Origin: Microbacterium oxydans
GTDB lineage: Bacteria > Actinomycetota > Actinomycetes > Actinomycetales > Microbacteriaceae
Length of the DNA stretch: 64,000 bases
Assembly (NCBI RefSeq): GCF_026559675.1
Contig: NZ_CP092891.1
Span: 372,001 to 436,000, forward strand
Direction: 5' to 3'
Positions 44,632-53,230 of this stretch are shown in pieces (the first letter of the stretch is position 1; each line of letters begins with the position of its first letter). Below the pieces are notes generated by a model. The model worked only from the letters and a program-made list of their open reading frames with translations. It searched no databases and was not told the DNA's origin. Both the position numbers and the translations under genes were made by a program.

Positions 44632-46910
44632 AAGCCCGGGATGAGGCTGACGACGAGGTCGATGAGCTTGATGCCGATGAACGGTGCGATCACACCGCCG
44701 AGGCCGTAGATGAGCAGGTTGCGCTGCAGGATCTGGGCGGCGCTCGCCGGGCGGTACTTCACACCGCGCAGGGCGAGTGGGATGAGGAAGACGATCACGA
44801 TCGCGTTGAAGATGATCGCGCTGGTGACGGCGGATGCCGGGGAGTGCAGCTGCATGATGTTCAGCGCCGCGAGGCCGGGGAAGACCCCCATGAACATCGC
44901 CGGGATGATGGCGAAGTACTTCGCGATGTCGTTCGCGAGCGAGAACGTGGTGAGTGCTCCGCGCGTGATCAGCAGTTGCTTGCCGATGCGGACGATGTCG
45001 ATCAGCTTGGTCGGATCCGAGTCGAGGTCGACCATGTTGCCGGCCTCCTTCGCGGCCGAGGTGCCGGTGTTCATCGCCACGCCGACGTCGGCCTGGGCGA
45101 GGGCCGGAGCATCGTTGGTGCCGTCGCCCGTCATCGCGACCAGGCGTCCGCCCTCCTGCTCGCGGCGGATGAGGGCCAGCTTGTCCTCCGGCGTCGCCTC
45201 GGCCAGGAAGTCGTCGACGCCGGCCTCCGCGGCGATGGCCTTCGCGGTCAGCGGGTTGTCGCCGGTGATCATGACCGTGCGGATGCCCATGCTGCGCAGC
45301 TCGTCGAAGCGCTCGCGCAGGCCGTCCTTCACGATGTCCTTGAGGTGCACGACGCCGAGGACGCGTCCGTCGACGGGGCGTCTCGTCTCGCTGCGCTCGC
45401 TCGACGACCGGGCCTCGGCCGACCGGGCACCGTCCGACAGCGCATCGTCCGACCGGGCATCGTCCGACCGGGCATCGGTCGTTGAGCGAGGAGCGGAGCG
45501 ACGAGACGAAACGTCCGCACCGCGAACGGCGACGACGAGGGGAGTGCCGCCGCTGGAGGCGACGGAGTCCGTGCGGGCCGTCAGCTCCGCATCCTCCGCG
45601 TCGAGCCCGAGCCAGGCCCGCACCGCGGAGCCGGCGCCCTTGCGGATCTGCGTGCCGTCCGCCAGGTCGAGTCCGCTCATGCGGGTCTGCGCCGTGAACG
45701 GGACGACCACCGCATCCTCCGGGGCGATGACCCGGATGCCGTGCGCGGCGGCGAGCTCGACGATCGAGGCGCCCTCGGGGGTCGGATCCGCGAGCGATGA
45801 CAGCGCCGCGACGCGCAGCAGCTCGTCGGCGTCGATGTCGGGGAGGGGCAGCACCTCGTGCGCGCGGCGGTTGCCGTAGGTGATGGTGCCGGTCTTGTCG
45901 AGCAGCAGCGTGGTGACGTCGCCGGCGGCCTCGACCGCGCGTCCGGACATCGCGAGCACGTTGCGCTGCACGAGCCGGTCCATGCCGGCGATGCCGATGG
46001 CCGACAGCAGGGCGCCGATGGTGGTCGGGATGAGGCAGACGAGCAGGGCGATCAGCACCGGGATGCTGACGGGCGATGCGGCGTACGACGCGATCGGGTT
46101 CAGCGCGAGCACGACGACCAGGAAGATGATCGAGAGGCTGGCGAGCAGGATGTTCAGGGCGATCTCGTTGGGCGTGCGCTGACGGCTGGCGCCCTCGACG
46201 AGCGCGATCATCCGGTCGACGAAGGTCTCGCCGGGCTTCGAGGTGATGCGCACGACGATCCGGTCGGACAGCACGCGGGTGCCGCCGGTCACGGCACTGC
46301 GATCGCCGCCGGATTCGCGGATCACCGGAGCGCTCTCGCCCGTGATGGCCGACTCGTCGACGGTCGCGATGCCCGAGACGATGTCGCCGTCGCCGGGGAT
46401 CAGCTCGCCGGCGGTGACGATCACGACGTCGTCGCGCTGCAGCTCGGCCGAGGAGACCTGGGTGGTCGCGGCGTGCTCGGCGGCGGCATCCGCTCCCTGG
46501 TCGTAGGCGACCACCCGCCGGGCCATGGTGCTGGTGCGGGTCTTGCGCAGGCTTGCGGCCTGGGCTTTGCCGCGGCCCTCGGCCACCGACTCGGCGACGT
46601 TCGCGAACAGGACCGTGAGCCACAGCCACGCGGCGATGCCCCACGTGAACGGTGCAGGGACCGGCGTCCCGCCGGAGTCGGCGGGGCCGCCCAGGAACGG
46701 CTCGGCGATCGCGAGCACGGTGGTGAACGCGGCGCCGACCCAGACGAGGAGCATGACGGGGTTGCGGACCAGTGCCGCCGGGTTCAGCTTGCGCAGGGCC
46801 CCGGGGAGCGCCTGCACGAGCTGTGCCCAGCCGAAGGAGCGGGGGTGCTGCGCGGGCGGCTCGGTCGTCGAGTGATCGGCGGGAGTCGAGGCGTCGGTGA
46901 TGAGGGTCAT
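44628..46910 (-). CDS. kdpB: KdpB catalytic subunit of the potassium-transporting ATPase, with repeat-derived insertion
   Basis: This P-type ATPase subunit hydrolyses ATP for potassium uptake by KdpA. The phosphorylation motif DKTGT, the TGES actuator loop, [12 protein letters not shown] in the nucleotide domain and [16 protein letters not shown] are intact. At 760 residues it is about 70-80 longer than usual KdpB. About 50 of these form a block near residues 463-512, between [10 protein letters not shown] and [12 protein letters not shown], where other KdpB proteins have a few residues. The block is Ser/Arg/Asp-rich with five pentads of DARSD type. The DNA there is an inverted pair of a palindromic repeat flanking five 15-bp tandem repeats. 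The frame is preserved, so the protein may still function. It starts 2 bp after the kdpA stop. Confidence 0.95.
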   Translation of the reverse strand: MTLITDASTPADHSTTEPPAQHPRSFGWAQLVQALPGALRKLNPAALVRNPVMLLVWVGAAFTTVLAIAEPFLGGPADSGGTPVPAPFTWGIAAWLWLTVLFANVAESVAEGRGKAQAASLRKTRTSTMARRVVAYDQGADAAAEHAATTQVSSAELQRDDVVIVTAGELIPGDGDIVSGIATVDESAITGESAPVIRESGGDRSAVTGGTRVLSDRIVVRITSKPGETFVDRMIALVEGASRQRTPNEIALNILLASLSIIFLVVVLALNPIASYAASPVSIPVLIALLVCLIPTTIGALLSAIGIAGMDRLVQRNVLAMSGRAVEAAGDVTTLLLDKTGTITYGNRRAHEVLPLPDIDADELLRVAALSSLADPTPEGASIVELAAAHGIRVIAPEDAVVVPFTAQTRMSGLDLADGTQIRKGAGSAVRAWLGLDAEDAELTARTDSVASSGGTPLVVAVRGADVSSRRSAPRSTTDARSDDARSDDALSDGARSAEARSSSERSETRRPVDGRVLGVVHLKDIVKDGLRERFDELRSMGIRTVMITGDNPLTAKAIAAEAGVDDFLAEATPEDKLALIRREQEGGRLVAMTGDGTNDAPALAQADVGVAMNTGTSAAKEAGNMVDLDSDPTKLIDIVRIGKQLLITRGALTTFSLANDIAKYFAIIPAMFMGVFPGLAALNIMQLHSPASAVTSAIIFNAIVIVFLIPLALRGVKYRPASAAQILQRNLLIYGLGGVIAPFIGIKLIDLVVSLIPGF
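45379..45411 (-). repeat. Palindromic repeat copy 2 (inverted) inside kdpB
   Basis: On the minus strand this reads as the GGTCGT-GAGCGAGCG-AGCGAGACGA core also found at 44575. It encodes the Ser/Glu/Arg-rich [10 protein letters not shown] end of the KdpB insertion. Confidence 0.8.
45406..45480. repeat. Five 15-bp tandem repeats inside kdpB
   Basis: Units of GACCGGGCATCGTCC type start at 45406, 45421, 45436, 45451 and 45466. Each unit encodes five residues (DARSD type) on the minus strand, so copy number can change without a frameshift. Confidence 0.88.
45477..45513 (+). repeat. Palindromic repeat copy 3 inside kdpB
   Basis: It begins GGTCGTTGAGCGAG and ends GAGACGAAACG like the intergenic copy at 44575, with a 6-bp longer centre. 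It encodes the [11 protein letters not shown] start of the KdpB insertion on the opposite strand. Confidence 0.82.
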
Positions 46911-46912
46911 GG

Positions 46913-48592
46913 TCAGACGAGTCCTTCAGCGAGGGGGCCCAGTGCGAGCACGGGGAAGTAGGTGAGCGCCGTCACGACGACCGTCACGGTGAGGAGGAGG
47001 CCGACGAACTGCGGCCGGTGGGTGGGCAGTGTGCCGGTGGTGGCCGGGACGCGCTCCTGCGCCGCGAACGAGCCGGCCAGTGCCAGCACGAGCACGATGG
47101 GGAGGAAGCGTCCGAGGAGCATGGCGACGCCGAGCGCGGTGTTGAACCACGGGGTGTTCGCGGTGAGTCCGGCGAACGCCGAGCCGTTGTTGTTCGCGGC
47201 CGAGGTGAACGCGTAGAGCACCTCGCTCATGCCGTGCACGCCCGGGTTCAGGATGCTGGTGGACTCCACGTCCTCCCGGATGCCGGGGATCGCGAAGCTC
47301 AGGGCGGTGCCGCCGAGGACCAGAGTCGGGACGACGAGGATGTACAGGCTCGCGAGCTTGATCTCCCGCGGCCCGATCCGCTTGCCGAGGTACTCGGGTG
47401 TGCGTCCGACGAGCAGCCCGCCCACGAAGACGGCGATGATCGCGAGCACGAGCATCCCGTAGAGACCCGAGCCGACCCCGCCGGGGGCGACCTCGCCGAG
47501 CATCATGTTCAGCATCGGCATCATGCCGCCGAGTGACGTATAGGAGTCGTGCATCGAGTTGACCGCGCCGGTGGAGGTGAGCGTGCTGGCGCTGCCGAAC
47601 AGCGTCGAGCTGAGGATGCCGAAGCGCACCTCCTTGCCCTCCATCGCCGCGCCGGCGAGCTCGGGGGCGGTGCCGCGGCCGGCCAGCTCGAGGGCCGAGA
47701 GCGCGAACGTCGAGATGAGGAAGAGCGTGCCCATGACGGCCGCGATCGCGTAGCCCTGTCGGTGGTCGCCGATCATGCGGCCGAACGTGCGGGGGAGCGC
47801 GAACGGGATGACGAGGATCAGCAGCACCTGCACGAGGTTCGTGAAGCCGATCGGGTTCTCGAAGGGATGCGCGGAGTTGGCGTTGAAGAAGCCGCCGCCG
47901 TTGGTGCCGAGCAGCTTGATCGCCTCCTGTGAGGCGACCGGTCCGCCCGGGATCGTCTGCGTGCCGCCCGACACCGTGGTGACATCGGTGAAGCCCGCGA
48001 AGTTCTGGATCACGCCGCCGGCCAGGAGGGCCACCGCGCCGATCAGGGCGAGCGGGAGCAGCAGACGCCCGAGACCGCGGATGAGGTCGACCCAGAAGTT
48101 CCCGATCGTCGACGAGCCGCGGCGGGCGAGTCCGCGGATCAGCGCGATCGCGATCGTGAGACCGACGGCCGCCGACACGAAGTTCTGCACCGTGAGCCCG
48201 GCGAGCTGCACGGTGTAGCCCATGGTCTGCTCCGGCGAGTAGGACTGCCAGTTGGTGTTGGCCACGAACGAGGCTGCGGTGTTGAACGCCAGCCCCTCCG
48301 GCACGGCAGGGAGCCCGAGCGACTGGGGCAGGAACGCCTGGAGTCGCTGCAGTCCGTAGACGAGCAGGACGCCGACGACCGAGAAGGCGAGCACGCTGCG
48401 GGCGTAGGCGCGCCAGGTCTGCTCGGAGGACGGGTCGACGCCGATGAGTCGGTAGACGCCGCGCTCGACCCGGAGGTCGCGCGCCGAGGTGTACACGTGG
48501 GCGATGTAGTCGCCCAGGGGGCGGTAGAGGAGTACGAGCACGACCACGACGGCCGTGATCTGCAGGATGCCGAACCAGACGGACGCGTCCAT
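46913..48592 (-). CDS. kdpA: KdpA potassium-binding channel-like subunit
   Basis: This 559-residue subunit has about ten membrane helices and the four selectivity-filter-like loops, for example [40 protein letters not shown] and [15 protein letters not shown]. It selects and passes potassium to KdpB. Its ATG overlaps the kdpF stop as TGATG. Confidence 0.96.
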   Translation of the reverse strand: MDASVWFGILQITAVVVVLVLLYRPLGDYIAHVYTSARDLRVERGVYRLIGVDPSSEQTWRAYARSVLAFSVVGVLLVYGLQRLQAFLPQSLGLPAVPEGLAFNTAASFVANTNWQSYSPEQTMGYTVQLAGLTVQNFVSAAVGLTIAIALIRGLARRGSSTIGNFWVDLIRGLGRLLLPLALIGAVALLAGGVIQNFAGFTDVTTVSGGTQTIPGGPVASQEAIKLLGTNGGGFFNANSAHPFENPIGFTNLVQVLLILVIPFALPRTFGRMIGDHRQGYAIAAVMGTLFLISTFALSALELAGRGTAPELAGAAMEGKEVRFGILSSTLFGSASTLTSTGAVNSMHDSYTSLGGMMPMLNMMLGEVAPGGVGSGLYGMLVLAIIAVFVGGLLVGRTPEYLGKRIGPREIKLASLYILVVPTLVLGGTALSFAIPGIREDVESTSILNPGVHGMSEVLYAFTSAANNNGSAFAGLTANTPWFNTALGVAMLLGRFLPIVLVLALAGSFAAQERVPATTGTLPTHRPQFVGLLLTVTVVVTALTYFPVLALGPLAEGLV

Positions 48593-48681
48593 CAGAACCT
48601 CTCCGGTGCGACGAGCGCGACCACGAGGTAGACGACGGCGGCGACGGCGAGGACGGCGGCCAGGATCTCGAAGACGATCAT
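48592..48681 (-). CDS. kdpF: KdpF small membrane subunit
   Basis: This 29-residue single-helix peptide ([20 protein letters not shown], ending ALVAPERF) has the typical KdpF end LxxPERF. It stabilises the KdpFABC complex. The stop overlaps the kdpA start, and its own ATG overlaps the stop of another small peptide gene upstream (ATGA). Confidence 0.92.
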   Translation of the reverse strand: MIVFEILAAVLAVAAVVYLVVALVAPERF

Positions 48682-48761
48682 GCGCGATCCACCCCCTTCG
48701 CGACCAGGGACACGAGGGCGAACAGCGCGAGAGTCAGCGCGATGTAGATGATGTCGAGCAC
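48678..48761 (-). CDS. 27-residue membrane peptide leading the kdp operon
   Basis: A GTG-started frame encodes [20 protein letters not shown] followed by AKGVDRA: one hydrophobic helix with a basic end. Its TGA overlaps the kdpF ATG, so it looks translationally coupled. Similar short peptides seem to precede kdpF in other actinobacteria (recollection, not checked). It is a candidate extra small subunit. TTGTAT 7 nt before the GTG may be a leaderless -10. Confidence 0.7.
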   Translation of the reverse strand: MLDIIYIALTLALFALVSLVAKGVDRA

Positions 48762-48800
48762 GGAGTCGATACAACTCCCGCACAGCGCTCGCGGCTGCCA

Positions 48801-48819
48801 TCCTCACGCTTCCCCTACG
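48801..48819. promoter_or_regulatory. Candidate KdpE box upstream of kdp
   Basis: TCCTCACGCTTCCCCTACG is a direct repeat of a TCCTNACG-like unit with an 11-bp period, typical of OmpR-family regulators. It lies about 40 bp before the first kdp start, just upstream of the expected -35. The same motif occurs at 58148 and 58180 before the KimA-type gene. Confidence 0.65.
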
Positions 48820-48973
48820 CCTCCGGAGCGGATGCATGCGGGTTGCTCACAGCGGCCGTGCTCCCGTGGCCGCCGAGCGCACCCGCCGCCACCGCGCACA
48901 GACATATCGCGAATCGTCACTCCGTCCTCGCATGAGGACATAGAGTGTTCGTGCGGAGACCGGAGGTGCATCG

Positions 48974-49281
48974 ATGACTGCTGTCGACCTGTTCTACGAC
49001 GATCTCGACGCGTGCGCTGCCGACCTCACGGAAGCGGCGACGCAGCTCCAGCTCGACGCGTCCCGTCTCCGCGGCGATGATCCGGGCGTCGGGGCTCCCC
49101 TCGGCCGGTATCAGCTGAAGGCGGAGCTGAACCGCAGGATGGATCAGCCTACCGGGACGTCCCGGTCAGGCTCCCGCCCGATTACCTCCGGGTGCTGACC
49201 GAGAATCACACCCTCATCGCGACGGATGATCCGGACAACAGGGGCGCGCTGCAAGACATGCGAAGGCTGGTCCAAGAGTGA
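48974..49281 (+). pseudogene. Small WXG100-like or secretion-associated gene with an apparent 1-bp frameshift
   Basis: The frame starts at ATG 48974 with GGAGG upstream and encodes MTAVDLFYDDLDACAADLTE, a helical start. It breaks off at 49198 with an unconvincing tail. In the +2 frame the sequence continues from about 49150 as AYRDVPVRLPPDYLRVLTEN up to a TGA at 49279-49281. That TGA overlaps the GTG of the following lipoprotein gene as GTGA, as expected for an intact operon partner. One missing base near 49147-49152 would restore a 102-residue protein. It could be a real mutation or a sequencing error. Confidence 0.65.
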
Positions 49282-49802
49282 CGTGGTTGGCGAGGATGGC
49301 GACTGTCGGCACCTTGGCTCTCGTGCTGGCACTGGCTGGATGCGCGCAGCCGCAGACGCAGCATCCTGAGAAGGCAGAGAGCAGCATGACCTGGGAAGAG
49401 GCGAAGGCGGCCGCGAAAGCCAAGACCTTGGAGATCGTGGCGCTCATTCCGAGCGAGGACGTCGTCAGCGTGGATCAGCATGAGACCGGATCATTGTTCA
49501 GCTGCGATGAGACTCGACATGCCTGGACCGGAATCACCTATGTGACGCTGGTCTCCGGCGCCGACATCGAGGCCATCACAAAACAGGTGGAGAAGCAGCT
49601 GGCGGATCTGCTTCGTGACCGAGGTGATTTCGAGGTGACGAATCGGCGGGACATCTTCGACGATTACGCCGTCACCGCGCAGTCGACGACTACGGCCGAG
49701 GCCTACCTCCTCGGTGCGAGTGAGCCCGGGGCGATTGCGATCGATGCGTGGTCGGTGTGCTTCACGCTTCCGGAGGGTACGTACCCCGGCGGGAGCTTCT
49801 GA
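49278..49802 (+). CDS. Hypothetical lipoprotein
   Basis: This 174-residue protein has a lipoprotein signal with lipobox LALAGC and a mature part with no recognised domain (SSMTWEEAKAAAKAKTLEIV; LFSCDETRHAWTG; a Cys pair around residues 63 and 166 could form a disulphide). The GTG start overlaps the stop of the upstream frameshifted gene, so the two form a pair. Function unknown; an extracytoplasmic role is inferred from the signal. Confidence 0.78.
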   Translation: MTWLARMATVGTLALVLALAGCAQPQTQHPEKAESSMTWEEAKAAAKAKTLEIVALIPSEDVVSVDQHETGSLFSCDETRHAWTGITYVTLVSGADIEAITKQVEKQLADLLRDRGDFEVTNRRDIFDDYAVTAQSTTTAEAYLLGASEPGAIAIDAWSVCFTLPEGTYPGGSF

Positions 49803-49857
49803 TCCGTGCCTGCCGTCGGCATGACCGCGGCCGCGCTCGAGGCCGACCGAGCGGGTC

Positions 49858-49863
49858 TATGCT
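49858..49863 (+). promoter_or_regulatory. Leaderless -10 box of the ArsB/SLC13-like gene
   Basis: TATGCT ends 6 nt before the GTG at 49870; no ribosome site is present. Confidence 0.6.
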
Positions 49864-49869
49864 CGCGAG

Positions 49870-51048
49870 GTGAGTGCGCGACGGGTGCGGATCAGCGCGG
49901 GGATGGTGGTCGTCCTCGCGCTCGCGGCGCTGGCCGTCGTGACGGTCGCCACGGGCCTGCTGCCGCGGGCGGATGCGGGAGCTCTCGGGCTGCGGATAGC
50001 GCCGGTCCTGGGGTTCGTCGTGGCGATCACGATCGTCGCCGAACTCGCCCGCGACGCCGCGGTGTTCGATGTCGTCTCGCAGCGGCTCGCCCGGTGGGGT
50101 CGAGGCCGCGTGCTCGCGCTGTGGGCGCTCGTCGTGGCGCTCGCCGTGGTGAGCACCGTGTTCCTGTCCCTCGACACGACGGCTGTGATCGTCACCCCGG
50201 TCGTCGTGGTCCTCGCGCAGAGCATCGGCGTCTCACCCCTGCCGTTCGCCTTGGCGACCGTCTGGCTCGCCAACACGGCATCCCTCGCGCTCCCGGTGTC
50301 GAACCTCACCAACCTGCTCGCCGCCCCCGCGATCGGCGACGGACCCGGAGCCTTCATCGCGCTGAGCTGGGCACCGACGCTCGTCGGCATCCTCGTCCCC
50401 GTCGCGATCCTGACGATCCTGCACCGGCGCACGGTGTTCGGCACCTACGAGACGCCGGTGCCGCGGCGGCCCGCCGATCCGACGCTGTTCTGGAGCGCCA
50501 CCGGCATCCTCCTCGTGCTCATGCCGTTGCTCGCCCTCACGCACGATGTGTGGATCCCGGCCACGGCGGCCGCCCTCGCGCTGATCATCCTGTTCGCGGT
50601 GCGGCGACGGCGGGCCCTGCGCCTCTCACTCGTCCCGTGGCAGGCGCTCGCGCTCGCCGCGTCGCTGTTCGTGCTGGTCGAGGCCGCGCATGCGCAGGGT
50701 CTCCTCGACTTCCTGACCTCGCCCACCGCGAACGGCGACTCTCCCGGCGACCTCTTCCGGCTGGCCGCGCTCGGGGCCGTGAGTGCCAACGCGATCAACA
50801 ACCTCCCGGCATACCTCGTGCTCGAGCCGGCCGCGGGCGATCCCGTCGCGCTCATGGCCCTGCTGATCGGCGTGAACGTCGGCCCGCTCATCACCCCGTG
50901 GGCCTCGCTCGCGACGCTGCTCTGGCACCACCGGATCGTGGCCCTCGGGGTCACGATCCGGTGGAGTCGCTTCATGCTCTGGGGAGTGGTGGCCGCCGTC
51001 CCGACCGTGCTCGCCGCCGTGCTCGTCCTGATGCTCGTCTCGGGCTAG
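49870..51048 (+). CDS. ArsB/SLC13-like permease (ion transporter superfamily)
   Basis: This 392-residue membrane protein has about eleven helices and the two-fold repeat of the ion transporter superfamily: SLDTTAVIVTPVVVVLAQ, then NTASLALPVSNLTNLL in the first half and SANAINNLPAYLVL, then NVGPLITPWASLATLL in the second. The motif NxSNLTNLL is typical of ArsB-like arsenite or anion exporters. No ars operon gene is adjacent, so the substrate is open. The GTG start follows a leaderless -10. Confidence 0.85.
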   Translation: MSARRVRISAGMVVVLALAALAVVTVATGLLPRADAGALGLRIAPVLGFVVAITIVAELARDAAVFDVVSQRLARWGRGRVLALWALVVALAVVSTVFLSLDTTAVIVTPVVVVLAQSIGVSPLPFALATVWLANTASLALPVSNLTNLLAAPAIGDGPGAFIALSWAPTLVGILVPVAILTILHRRTVFGTYETPVPRRPADPTLFWSATGILLVLMPLLALTHDVWIPATAAALALIILFAVRRRRALRLSLVPWQALALAASLFVLVEAAHAQGLLDFLTSPTANGDSPGDLFRLAALGAVSANAINNLPAYLVLEPAAGDPVALMALLIGVNVGPLITPWASLATLLWHHRIVALGVTIRWSRFMLWGVVAAVPTVLAAVLVLMLVSG

Positions 51049-51070
51049 CGCTCGGAGCACGGGCAGCCGG

Positions 51071-52015
51071 TCAGTCGGTCGCGAGCGAATCCAGGAAGGC
51101 GCGCGTCTGGGCTGCCAGCTCGGGCGACTGCGTGTGGTGGAGGTAGTGACCGCCGTCGATCCTGACGACCTCGCCGCGGTCGACGCTCGCGGCCTGGACC
51201 TCGTGCAGCTCCAGCCATCCGGGAACCTCGGCATCCTCGTCCGCCACGAACAGCAGCACGGGAAGGTCGGCCGGGAACGTCAGTCCGCTGACCGCGGCGA
51301 AGTTGGCGGGGGCGTTGTCCATCTCGTCCAGCAGGGTCGGGGCGGCCGCGTTCCTCGCGCTGAGCACCTGCATCTGCTCCTTCGTCTCGTCGTCGTAGGG
51401 CAGCCCCTCGTAGGGGTCGCCGGCGATCCCGCTCAGCACGCGGGTCAGGCCGAGAGTCGAGAGGGTACTGATGACCGAGGTCGGGATCGGCTCGTCCCAT
51501 CCGGGCTGGTCGGGCACGCTGCTGTCGATGCCCACGAAGGCCGAGACCTCGTCGGCGTAGGCGGCCGTGTAGGCGAGGGCGTAGATGCCCGAGATCGAGT
51601 GCCCCATCAGCACGTACCGGTCGACGCCGAGCTCCTGGAGCGCCGCGTGCACCTCGCGGGTGATGTTGTCGGCGGTGCGCGCGACGTCGGTCTGGTCGCT
51701 GAGTCCGGTGCCGAACGGCTCCACCGCGACGACCCGGTACGTGTCCTGCAGCTCCGCGATCAGCGGCTGGAAGTCGAGAGCCGGCGCTGCCGTGCCGAGG
51801 CCGGGGAGGAGCACGATGGTCTCGTCGCCGTCACCCGCCACCACGACGTTCATGGACTTCCCGTCGACGGTCACCGATTCGCCGTAGGGGGTGAAGACGG
51901 AGGCCTCGACCTTCGTGGCGATCACGTTGCCGATCGCGGTCGCCGCTATGGCGAGGACAGGGACCGCCACGATGGCTCCGACGGTGATGAGGGCGACTTT
52001 CCAAGGCTTGCGCAT
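51071..52015 (-). CDS. Membrane-anchored or exported alpha/beta hydrolase
   Basis: This 314-residue protein has an N-terminal hydrophobic helix (VALITVGAIVAVPVLAIAAT) serving as anchor or signal, then an alpha/beta hydrolase fold with nucleophile S140 (MGHSISG), a late Asp in VADEDAEVP and His in IDGGHYLHH. The substrate is unknown. The promoter region contains a striking 38-bp palindrome (52026-52063) 11 bp before the start. Confidence 0.88.
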   Translation of the reverse strand: MRKPWKVALITVGAIVAVPVLAIAATAIGNVIATKVEASVFTPYGESVTVDGKSMNVVVAGDGDETIVLLPGLGTAAPALDFQPLIAELQDTYRVVAVEPFGTGLSDQTDVARTADNITREVHAALQELGVDRYVLMGHSISGIYALAYTAAYADEVSAFVGIDSSVPDQPGWDEPIPTSVISTLSTLGLTRVLSGIAGDPYEGLPYDDETKEQMQVLSARNAAAPTLLDEMDNAPANFAAVSGLTFPADLPVLLFVADEDAEVPGWLELHEVQAASVDRGEVVRIDGGHYLHHTQSPELAAQTRAFLDSLATD

Positions 52016-52025
52016 GGTGCTCTTT

Positions 52026-52063
52026 CTGGATCACGGATCCGGGTTCCCGCATCCGTGATCCAG
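52026..52063. repeat. 38-bp palindrome upstream of the hydrolase gene
   Basis: CTGGATCACGGAT and its exact complement (13 bp each) surround a 12-nt centre that itself contains CGGG-TT-CCCG. It may be an operator or a hairpin in the 5' leader of the hydrolase mRNA. Confidence 0.8.
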
Positions 52064-52164
52064 TCCACTTCACTCCTGCGTTCGCGGGAAGTGTCGCCCC
52101 GTCATCGTCTGCGGTGACTTGTGTCATGGACGCGGTCGGCCGACCGGACTGACAGGATGGCGGC

Positions 52165-52617
52165 ATGGGTGTTCTCTACGACTACTTCTCCGCGCCGAAC
52201 GACGAGGAGGCCGCGAAGGTCCTCACGGTCGAAGGAGGTCCCGGTGCGCCGGACTCCGGGTACGACGCCGTGGCTCTCAAGGGCATCGACCCCGTCGTGC
52301 AGCTCGGCACGCTCGAGTCGCTGCTGACCGCGACCCCGTATGACGATGTGATCGACGACCCGCGCAGCGGCAGCATGCTCGCGGCGGGCGAGGACTACGA
52401 GCAGTTCGTGGTCACGCTCACCGGCTCCCTGGTGGCCGCGCTCGCGGCGGCCGACGACGAGGGTCTCGCGCAGGTGGCGGCGCCCTGGTCGGAGACCGAC
52501 GAGTTCGGCGGGCACGTGTCTCCGGAGGAGCTGACGCCGGTACTGAGAGACCTGGCCGCGCTCGCACGCCGCGCCGAGTCGTCGGGCGCGCTCGTCTACT
52601 GCTGGGTCTGCGTGTAG
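52165..52617 (+). CDS. Hypothetical protein, small acidic
   Basis: This 150-residue acidic protein begins MGVLYDYFSAPNDEEAAKVL and contains GIDPVVQLGTLESLLT. No known domain is recognised, though short proteins with a similar start occur in actinobacteria. A near-match to the leaderless box (CAGGAT, 6 nt) precedes the ATG. It converges on the PaiB-like gene. Function unknown. Confidence 0.7.
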   Translation: MGVLYDYFSAPNDEEAAKVLTVEGGPGAPDSGYDAVALKGIDPVVQLGTLESLLTATPYDDVIDDPRSGSMLAAGEDYEQFVVTLTGSLVAALAAADDEGLAQVAAPWSETDEFGGHVSPEELTPVLRDLAALARRAESSGALVYCWVCV

Positions 52618-52624
52618 CTGCCCG

Positions 52625-53230
52625 TCATTCCGGTCCTCGCACGCGTCGCATCTCCGCCGCGAGCGCTCCATTGGTCTCCGTGAACCGCGTGGCGATGTTC
52701 TCGCGCACCTCCGGCGTCTTGTTCTGGCTGAGCTTGGCGCGCGCATCGAAACGGGTGACGCGCATCTGCAGACCGACCGTGCCCTTCGCCGCGCGGCGGG
52801 TACCCTCCTCGTCCTCCGACAGGCTGCGGCCGTGCGGCTGCCGGCTCTCGAAGTGGTCGGTCAGCCGGGCGAGCATGGCGTAGTTCTCCTCCTCGCTGAG
52901 GATCTCGGGGACGCCGTACAGGTGTGCGGTCACGTGGTTCCACGTCGGAACCAGGTCGCCGGGCGCGTACAGGCTCGATGACACGTAGTCGTGCGGCCCC
53001 TGGATGATCACGAGCACCTCGTGCCGGCCGAGCTCGTGGAGCTGCTCGTCCGGTCGCCCGAAGTGACTGGCGATCACGATGTCGTCCTCGTCCTCGAGCA
53101 GCAGGGCGGGGTAGTGCGAGGCGACGAGTCCGCCGCTCGCGGGGGACACGAACGTCGCCCAGGGATTTCCGCGGATGAGGCGCTTGACCTCTTCCGGGTC
53201 GGTCATCAGGTAGCGGGGTGTGTGGCGCAT
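52625..53230 (-). CDS. FMN-binding negative regulator, PaiB family
   Basis: This 201-residue protein has the PaiB split-barrel fold: NPWATFVSPASGGLVASHYP, IASHFGRPDEQL, then GPHDYVSSSLY and VPTWNHVTAHLYG. In Bacillus PaiB regulates sporulation and degradative genes; members bind FMN or haem. The ATG overlaps the EamA gene's stop (TGATG) and has AAGGAG upstream, so the two genes form one transcript under the neighbouring MocR regulator. Confidence 0.9.
   Translation of the reverse strand: MRHTPRYLMTDPEEVKRLIRGNPWATFVSPASGGLVASHYPALLLEDEDDIVIASHFGRPDEQLHELGRHEVLVIIQGPHDYVSSSLYAPGDLVPTWNHVTAHLYGVPEILSEEENYAMLARLTDHFESRQPHGRSLSEDEEGTRRAAKGTVGLQMRVTRFDARAKLSQNKTPEVRENIATRFTETNGALAAEMRRVRGPE

Noticed and set aside
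45406..45480. Tandem repeats in kdpB considered as a CRISPR-like array
   Set aside because: Units are contiguous 15-mers without spacers, inside a coding frame, with no cas genes nearby.
44569..45513. Insertion sequence considered at the kdp repeats
   Set aside because: No transposase frame lies between the copies; kdpB coding sequence is continuous. A small non-autonomous palindromic element fits better.
49147..49152. Programmed ribosomal frameshift at the break in the 48974 gene
   Set aside because: No slippery heptamer, internal ribosome site or downstream hairpin was seen.
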